Positions 59,813-64,000 of a DNA stretch of 64,000 bases are shown here, in pieces (position 1 is the first letter of the stretch; every line of letters begins with the position of its first letter). The stretch comes from an uncultured Candidatus Saccharibacteria bacterium. Its GTDB lineage: Bacteria; Patescibacteriota; Saccharimonadia; Saccharimonadales; Saccharimonadaceae. The stretch lies in NCBI GenBank assembly GCA_947090635.1, contig CAMUOM010000002.1, positions 1 through 64,000 of the forward strand, written 5' to 3'. The notes below the pieces were generated by a model. The model worked only from the letters and a program-made list of their open reading frames with translations. It was not told the DNA's origin and searched no databases. The position numbers and the translations under genes are program-made.

Positions 59813-60927
59813 AAAAGACAAAAAATCAAACAATGTCATTTAACTTAGTTAAGTATAGTCTTATCTTAGCAGTGATATCTGCTATTGCAATATCGGTTAT
59901 TGGTGTCAATACTGCTATGGCTGTTGAAAAACAAGATCTCGCCGCGAAATGTTCTAAGCTGGGAAAAGATCATGCTGGAATGGCTATCAGAATGACAAGC
60001 ATAGTTATAGGTGATCATAATTTAGCAGGCAATCAGTATGATTTAGCTCAAAAGTGTATTAGCAATGGTTTATGTGAAACAGAGGAATATAATAATGGTG
60101 GCGTGAATGTTGGTGGCGTGAATGTTGGTGGTGATGTTATTGTTAGGCTTAAGAATTGCAATAAGGCGGACGAATATGTTAATCAAAAGAAACAGGATGA
60201 TATTACGAAAAAGATGGCTGACGGATGCGCCAAGCTCACCGGTAAACCGTATAACCCCAATGTACGTGGTTATGAATATGAATGTGTCAAAAGAAATCTA
60301 TGTATAGCACAGAACGGTAAGCTTAAATGCGATAAGAATGGCTTTAAGCCCGGTGGTGGTTCGGGCGGCGGTAGCACTTCTGGTGGTTCTGGTGGTGGTA
60401 GCACTTCTGGCGGCGGTTCGGGTGGTTCTAGTTCTGGTGGTGGTGCATCCGGCGGTTCTAGCAGTGGCGGTGGTGCATCCGGCGGCGGATCAGGTGGCAG
60501 CTCATCGGGGGGTGGTAGTAGCTCTGGTGGTGGATCTGGTGGCTCCGGCTCTGGCGGTAGCGGCGGACTAAGTGGCAGTGCTGGCAACTGTGGTGGCGGT
60601 GACTTCCTTGGCTTCCCTTCTTGGAGCCGTGGTCTCACCTGTAAAGGAGATACACCATTCTTGGAACCAGGTAAGGAACTCGGTATGTATATTACAATTA
60701 TTCTTTTGAATATAGTGGATATACTATTACGTTTAGCGAGTATCGTAGCGTTTATTGTTATACTTTATGGCGGTATTAGATATGTAGTCGATGCGCACGC
60801 TGGTAAGTCATTAGCTGAGTCGGGCGCTAAGATGATTTTAGTAAATGGTGTAATTGGATTGATTGTGGCCATTTCTGCGGCAGCAATCGTGACGTTCGTG
60901 GTGGGCAGTTTATCGGGAGGACACTAA
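59809..60927 (+). CDS. VirB2-like pilin 2 with Cys-rich domain and Gly/Ser linker
   Basis: 372 residues. Signal segment (about 15-38), outer part with CISNGLC (about 84-90) and CVKRNLC, a Gly/Ser-rich linker (about 182-260) and a C-terminal two-helix pilin-like part (from about 280: ITIILLNIVDILLRLASIVAFIVILYGGIRYVVDAH ... MILVNGVIGLIVAISAAAIVTFVV). It looks like a pilin with a VirB6-like ectodomain attached. The middle module is nearly identical to one in the 848-residue VirB6-like protein. AGGAGGG precedes the ATG, overlapping the previous stop. Confidence 0.8.
   Translation: MKKTKNQTMSFNLVKYSLILAVISAIAISVIGVNTAMAVEKQDLAAKCSKLGKDHAGMAIRMTSIVIGDHNLAGNQYDLAQKCISNGLCETEEYNNGGVNVGGVNVGGDVIVRLKNCNKADEYVNQKKQDDITKKMADGCAKLTGKPYNPNVRGYEYECVKRNLCIAQNGKLKCDKNGFKPGGGSGGGSTSGGSGGGSTSGGGSGGSSSGGGASGGSSSGGGASGGGSGGSSSGGGSSSGGGSGGSGSGGSGGLSGSAGNCGGGDFLGFPSWSRGLTCKGDTPFLEPGKELGMYITIILLNIVDILLRLASIVAFIVILYGGIRYVVDAHAGKSLAESGAKMILVNGVIGLIVAISAAAIVTFVVGSLSGGH
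60175..60513 (+). repeat. Module copy 2 shared with VirB6-like gene
   Basis: 339 bases in the pilin-like gene; the partner is 55460-55806 on the other strand. Ends in the same CATCGGGGGGTG junction as copy 1. Confidence 0.85.
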
Positions 60928-61344
60928 ATGATAGATATGCTTACAACACTAGCTGATTCGGTAAATATTAAAAATTGTAAAGGTTGCGACCCAGTAAACA
61001 TTCCAGCAAGGAGTGGTGATGATCTACTGAGCGGTGTTATCACTGCCATGATGATTTTAACTGGTGTTATTGCGGTTGTGTCATTAATCATATGTGCCTA
61101 TAAGATGATGATGTCGAATGGTGACCCTAAGGCGGTTCTGGCTGCAAAACATGGCATTATTGCTATTGTCGTTGGTGTCATTGTAGTATTGGCAGCTTTT
61201 GCTATTACTAAGACAATTGTTAGTGGTGCGCAGGGTGATACATCTGGTGGCGCTGCCCTACCATCGAGGTTGGCAAAATGCCCTAATCTGCGACATGGAC
61301 GTAACTATAATATTTCGCAAAAGTTGGCTTGGAGAAAGAATTGA
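60928..61344 (+). CDS. VirB2/TrbC-like pilin 3
   Basis: 138 residues. Soluble start with two Cys (NCKGCDPV), hydrophobic helices ITAMMILTGVIAVVSLIICAYKMMMS (about 37-62) and GIIAIVVGVIVVLAAFAITKTIV (about 75-97) with the loop NGDPKAVLAAKH, then a ~35-residue hydrophilic tail ending WRKN. No obvious signal peptide, so insertion may use the first helix. GGAGG before the ATG; one-base overlap with the next start. Confidence 0.75.
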   Translation: MIDMLTTLADSVNIKNCKGCDPVNIPARSGDDLLSGVITAMMILTGVIAVVSLIICAYKMMMSNGDPKAVLAAKHGIIAIVVGVIVVLAAFAITKTIVSGAQGDTSGGAALPSRLAKCPNLRHGRNYNISQKLAWRKN

Positions 61345-61760
61345 TGAAACGGTTGATACTCTGTTGTGCGTTAATTGGCGTTTTGTTGGGTGCTGTACTG
61401 CTGCCAGTTGGTGTGGCGATGGCCGATGAGGATTGCACTACTAATCCAAGCGGCGATGGTTGTCCTTGTCATTACAATCCAGATGCTGCTGTCTGTCAGG
61501 ATTTGAGCGACGTAAAAGCGCCGCAGGAATCAAATTTAGTAGTTATAATCACCAATTATGTTAAATTAATGCTAGTTGGTGCTGGTATTTTTGCTACTGC
61601 TATAATAATTTATGGTGGTATTAAATATATGACATCGTCTGGTAATAAAAATAATATTGCCAGTGCTAAAACTATAATAATTTATGCTATTGCTGGCTTA
61701 ATTTTAGCTATGAGCGCATATGCAGTGATTGAGTTTGTTGTTGGAAGGTTTAAAAAATAG
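61344..61760 (+). CDS. VirB2/TrbC-like pilin 4
   Basis: 138 residues from ATG 61344; a start 15 bases earlier is in frame but lies in the previous gene and GGAG precedes the chosen one. Signal peptide (LCCALIGVLLGAVLLPVGVAMA), four Cys in the mature N-terminus (DCTTNP, CPCH, VCQD), then two helices (LMLVGAGIFATAIIIYGGIKYMTS and IIIYAIAGLILAMSAYAVIEFVVG) with a SGNKNNIASAKT loop. Confidence 0.8.
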   Translation: MKRLILCCALIGVLLGAVLLPVGVAMADEDCTTNPSGDGCPCHYNPDAAVCQDLSDVKAPQESNLVVIITNYVKLMLVGAGIFATAIIIYGGIKYMTSSGNKNNIASAKTIIIYAIAGLILAMSAYAVIEFVVGRFKK

Positions 61761-61769
61761 GAGGATAAA

Positions 61770-62162
61770 ATGGCCAATATGAAAAAAATAAGTAAAATGC
61801 TTACTACTGGAATGAGTGCGGTAGCACTAGGTTTTTTGTATAGTAAAAGCGTTCTTGCTAATAGTATAGATAATATAAATGAGGGGCTAAATAAGACTCA
61901 GGATGCTGCGGGCGGCCTAGAAATGAATGATGTAATCAAGACCATTATTACTACTATGCTGTTCATTGTTGGTATTTTGGCTGTAATAATGATTATTTAT
62001 GGTGGTATTCGTTATGTTACTGCACATGGTGACAAGACTCAGGTTGCATCAGCGAAGGATACAGTTGTTTACGCGGTGGTTGGCCTAGTGGTAGCGATTG
62101 TTGCTTATGCACTAGTTGACTGGGTTGTTAAAGCCTTCCAAGCTAAGGGTGGAAAGCCATAA
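61770..62162 (+). CDS. VirB2/TrbC-like pilin 5
   Basis: 130 residues. Signal-like N-terminus (MLTTGMSAVALGFLYSKSVLA), no Cys, two helices (VIKTIITTMLFIVGILAVIMIIYGGIRYVT and VVYAVVGLVVAIVAYALVDWVV) and the loop AHGDKTQVASAKD. Close relative of pilins 6 and 7: almost the same core. GGAGGATAAA before the ATG. Confidence 0.85.
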   Translation: MANMKKISKMLTTGMSAVALGFLYSKSVLANSIDNINEGLNKTQDAAGGLEMNDVIKTIITTMLFIVGILAVIMIIYGGIRYVTAHGDKTQVASAKDTVVYAVVGLVVAIVAYALVDWVVKAFQAKGGKP

Positions 62163-62176
62163 TGTTAATTTAGGTA

Positions 62177-62204
62177 TTGCATTATAAATAGAATATTGTA
62201 TAAT
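62177..62204 (+). promoter_or_regulatory. Internal promoter in front of pilin 6
   Basis: TTGCAT (62177-62182), 16 bases, TATAAT (62199-62204); an AAAGGAGG follows before the ATG at 62243. A leadered promoter in the 80-base gap suggests a separate level of expression for the last two pilins. Confidence 0.7.
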
Positions 62205-62242
62205 TAAGTTAAAGTAGTTTAGATAAAGGAGGAAAACTCAAA

Positions 62243-62671
62243 ATGAAAAGTATATTAAACAAACTACGCGTCGGTATAACCACTGCAGCTGTTGCAGCAT
62301 TGGCTCTTGGGGCCTTTAATGTGTCTCCAGCTTTAGCTACCGAATGCGATACTTCCCAGGGTTTAACTGGTGCAGTAGCTGAAAACTGTTCAAAGGGTAA
62401 TGGTCAGGCTAAAGACCTATTTACTGGTGATAAGCCAATTGTGACTACTGTGATTAATACCATGCTGTTTATTGTCGGTATTCTGTCAGTTGTGATGATT
62501 ATTTTCGCTGGTATTCGTTACACCACTGCTCATGGCGACAAGAACCAAGTGACATCTGCTAAGGACACCTTGATTTACGCTGTGGTTGGTTTGATCGTGG
62601 CTATTATCGCCTACGCCGTGGTCAACTGGATTACCGGCCTATGGGGTGCTGATAGCGGTAGTAGTAAGTAG
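62243..62671 (+). CDS. VirB2/TrbC-like pilin 6 (likely major pilin)
   Basis: 142 residues. Signal peptide (ITTAAVAALALGAFNVSPALA, about 12-32), two Cys (ATECDT, ENCSKG), helices VVTTVINTMLFIVGILSVVMIIFAGIRYTT and LIYAVVGLIVAIIAYAVVNWITG, loop AHGDKNQVTSAKD. Its own promoter, best ribosome-binding site of the array, and more biased codons (GCTAAGGACACC...) suggest high expression. Eleven bases to the next gene. Confidence 0.85.
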   Translation: MKSILNKLRVGITTAAVAALALGAFNVSPALATECDTSQGLTGAVAENCSKGNGQAKDLFTGDKPIVTTVINTMLFIVGILSVVMIIFAGIRYTTAHGDKNQVTSAKDTLIYAVVGLIVAIIAYAVVNWITGLWGADSGSSK

Positions 62672-62682
62672 GAACTAGACTA

Positions 62683-63021
62683 ATGTCGTTGTCACTACCG
62701 GATGTATTTAGCGGACCATACCGTGGAAAAGGTCAACCAACTGATCTATTTAATGGAGTGAACGCTGTTGTTCCCCGCTTTATCAATATCCTGTTATTTG
62801 CGGTTGGCGTTCTAGCAATTTTCATGATTATCTACGGTGGTATTCGCTACGTATTATCTGGTGGTGATAGCAGTCGAGTAAAAGATGCCAAAAATACCAT
62901 TCTCTACGCTATTGTTGGTCTAGTGGTTGCGATTCTTGGTTATGCTATTGTAAACTGGATCTTTCAAACTCTTAGCACTAATGGCGGGGCTGGTGGTGTA
63001 TCCGGCGCCCATGTCGGTTAG
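62683..63021 (+). CDS. VirB2/TrbC-like pilin 7
   Basis: 112 residues. No signal peptide; a short soluble start, then helices FINILLFAVGVLAIFMIIYGGIRYVL and ILYAIVGLVVAILGYAIVNWIF with loop GGDSSRVKDAKN. Related to pilins 5 and 6 by the core. No ribosome-binding site is visible 5-12 bases ahead of the ATG. The array ends in the terminator 16 bases downstream. Confidence 0.78.
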   Translation: MSLSLPDVFSGPYRGKGQPTDLFNGVNAVVPRFINILLFAVGVLAIFMIIYGGIRYVLSGGDSSRVKDAKNTILYAIVGLVVAILGYAIVNWIFQTLSTNGGAGGVSGAHVG

Positions 63022-63036
63022 TAAATAAAGTTTTAA

Positions 63037-63063
63037 AAAATAGGGCTTTCGGGCCCTATTTTT
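63037..63063 (+). terminator. Terminator of pilin array
   Basis: Ten-base stem AAAATAGGGC / GCCCTATTTT, six-base loop, then a T run. Canonical Rho-independent terminator. Confidence 0.9.
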
Positions 63064-63078
63064 AATAGTAAATAATAC

Positions 63079-63170
63079 TGGCGGAGGGATGGGGATTCGA
63101 ACCCCAGATAGACGTCACCGCCTATACACGCTTTCCAAGCGTGCTCCTTCAACCGCTCGGACACCCCTCC
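63079..63170 (-). tRNA. tRNA-Ser (anticodon GGA)
   Basis: Minus-strand class II tRNA: acceptor GGAGGGG / TCCCTCC, anticodon arm CACGC-TTGGAAA-GCGTG giving GGA, long variable arm, T arm TGGGG-TTCGAAT-CCCCA, discriminator G and encoded CCA. Reads TCC/TCT codons. Confidence 0.93.
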
Positions 63171-63191
63171 CTGCCTACTATTTTAGCATAT

Positions 63192-63968
63192 TTAATGACG
63201 ATTCAGGCCAATAATACCCTGAAGCGCGTAGGCAGTATCCTGCCATTTAGTGACAGTAATGACATCGATTCCCATTTGTTTGACTGGGTAGTCATTGCCG
63301 CCCGGCTGAGTCATATCACCAAAATAAAGAATGTCGGACTTCTGTAAATTTAATGTTTTCATTAGTTGATTCATGCCAAAAGTTTTATTCATACCCGGCA
63401 AAAAGACATTAATACTAGTGGTGCCGGCAACTTCGTAATCAAAGTCGGGCGCGAGTTCGCGGGCACGAGCTACAATTTTGTTGCGTTTACTGTGGTCGGG
63501 GTCCCACTGATACTTATCAACCGGCGCGGCGGCTTGACCAAGGGCGCTAAAGGTGACCTGACTGCTGCGGTTTTCGATAATTTCACCAACTGGCTGTTCA
63601 CACCAATAGCCTAATTCACGCGTGGCTTGCTCAACGGCAGTAGTGATTTGTTTTACTTGTTCACTAGTGAGCGGATAAGAGTATACTTCACGCCAGCTTT
63701 CTGGTTGAAATGGATCACCTGACTGGTAAACATAATACTGTGTTCCCTGCGCTACCATTAAATGGAGTCGCTTCATGCGCTCAGGAGTGGCCTCGTCGTT
63801 CAGTGGTAAAAGAATTTGGCGAATAAACTGACCAAATTTTTGCCCAGAAATTACACAAACTGGATAATAGTCAAGGAGCTCAGCAAAAATGTGTGCCATC
63901 TCACCTGTCATTGGGGTTTTGGCTACGTTTAATGTGTCGTCGATATCAAATGCGAGTAATTTCTTCAT
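63192..63968 (-). CDS. HAD-IIB hydrolase, eukaryotic-type phosphomannomutase-like
   Basis: 258 residues. HAD motif I FDIDDTL (D-x-D), and the order of segments in the second half (EIIENRSSQVTFSALGQ, TSINVFLPGMNKTFGM, YFGDMTQPGGNDYPV) resembles eukaryotic phosphomannomutase (PMM2: FGDKTMPGGNDHEI). That enzyme makes mannose-1-phosphate. With the PGI/PMI gene in this window it could give GDP-mannose precursors. Alternatively a sugar phosphatase of the same fold. A TATAAT box lies six bases before the ATG. Confidence 0.78.
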   Translation of the reverse strand: MKKLLAFDIDDTLNVAKTPMTGEMAHIFAELLDYYPVCVISGQKFGQFIRQILLPLNDEATPERMKRLHLMVAQGTQYYVYQSGDPFQPESWREVYSYPLTSEQVKQITTAVEQATRELGYWCEQPVGEIIENRSSQVTFSALGQAAAPVDKYQWDPDHSKRNKIVARARELAPDFDYEVAGTTSINVFLPGMNKTFGMNQLMKTLNLQKSDILYFGDMTQPGGNDYPVKQMGIDVITVTKWQDTAYALQGIIGLNRH

Positions 63969-63974
63969 AATTCT

Positions 63975-63980
63975 ATTATA
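63975..63980 (-). promoter_or_regulatory. -10 box of phosphomannomutase-like gene
   Basis: TATAAT-AGAATT-ATG, six-base gap. Confidence 0.55.
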
Positions 63981-64000
63981 ATCCTTTTGGTTAATTTAAC

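Noticed and set aside
60270..60638. Minus-strand Pro-rich open frame
   Set aside because: A by-product of the Gly/Ser codons (GGT/TCT) of the pilin-2 linker read backwards; Pro/Glu repeats without start signals.
33834..63170. T4SS locus as an integrative element bounded by tRNA-Ser
   Set aside because: No integrase, relaxase or duplicated tRNA 3' end was found, and groESL, an isomerase and a lipid kinase lie inside the region.
1..64000. Alternative genetic code (UGA as glycine) as in some CPR lineages
   Set aside because: UGA ends several genes at the expected family length or in ATGA overlaps, and the conserved proteins read through without in-frame UGA.
1..64000. rnpB, tmRNA, SRP RNA or riboswitches
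   Set aside because: No gap is longer than ~270 bases and none shows their conserved cores; the largest gap is the origin.

Overview
The window looks like the replication-origin region of a Candidate Phyla Radiation bacterium, most likely a Saccharibacteria (TM7) relative; this is inferred from gene content without any database search. The supporting evidence is the origin order rpmH-rnpA-yidC-jag / dnaA-dnaN-recF, a large type IV secretion (T4SS) locus with PrgI, VirB4, several giant VirB6-like proteins and tandem VirB2-like pilins, short intergenic gaps, few biosynthetic genes, and many genes whose -10 box sits 5 to 7 bases before the ATG (leaderless mRNAs). UGA behaves as a stop, so the code is standard.

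Bases 1-6.9 kb: 5' end of truB, a degenerate DHH-like protein with a Glu-Pro repeat, tsaE, a lamin-tail-domain surface protein, the ruvC-ruvA-ruvB Holliday-junction set and a PH-domain membrane protein. 6.9-11.4 kb: a type IV prepilin-like protein, an FtsB/DivIC-like protein, tRNA-Met(CAT), small conserved proteins, trmB, an MscS channel and tRNA-Pro(CGG). 11.4-25.8 kb: a cell-surface glycan region with an LCP ligase, a WbaP-like initiating transferase, an O-antigen-ligase-like protein, three glycosyltransferase or sugar genes including glf, a Wzm/Wzt exporter, an LGFP-repeat exoprotein with a lysozyme-like domain, and an FGE-fold exoprotein. These could initiate, build, export and attach a surface polysaccharide.

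25.8-31.8 kb: the origin. jag, yidC, rnpA and rpmH point left; dnaA, dnaN and recF point right. DnaA boxes flank dnaA, and the dnaA-dnaN gap carries two adjacent boxes followed by a run of TTA triplets, which is the arrangement expected of an unwinding site. 31.8-33.8 kb: a MacB-type ABC pair.

33.8-63 kb: the T4SS locus. prgI, a TraC-like gene, virB4 and a DAG-kinase-like gene run rightward. They are followed by a sugar-phosphate isomerase and a CIRCE-controlled groES-groEL operon. A long leftward block then encodes four VirB6-like proteins in an alternating B-A-B-A order, a 1189-residue protein ending in a CHAP-like domain, two small membrane-anchored proteins, and a secreted protein combining lysozyme-like, SGNH-esterase-like and C39-peptidase-like modules. 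Seven VirB2/TrbC-like pilins run rightward from a shared 63-base divergent promoter region. A ~340 bp module is nearly identical between one VirB6-like gene and one pilin gene on opposite strands. No relaxase, VirD4 or integrase is seen in the window, so a contact or attachment machine acting on another cell's wall is at least as plausible as conjugation. The window ends with tRNA-Ser(GGA) and a eukaryotic-type phosphomannomutase-like HAD protein.
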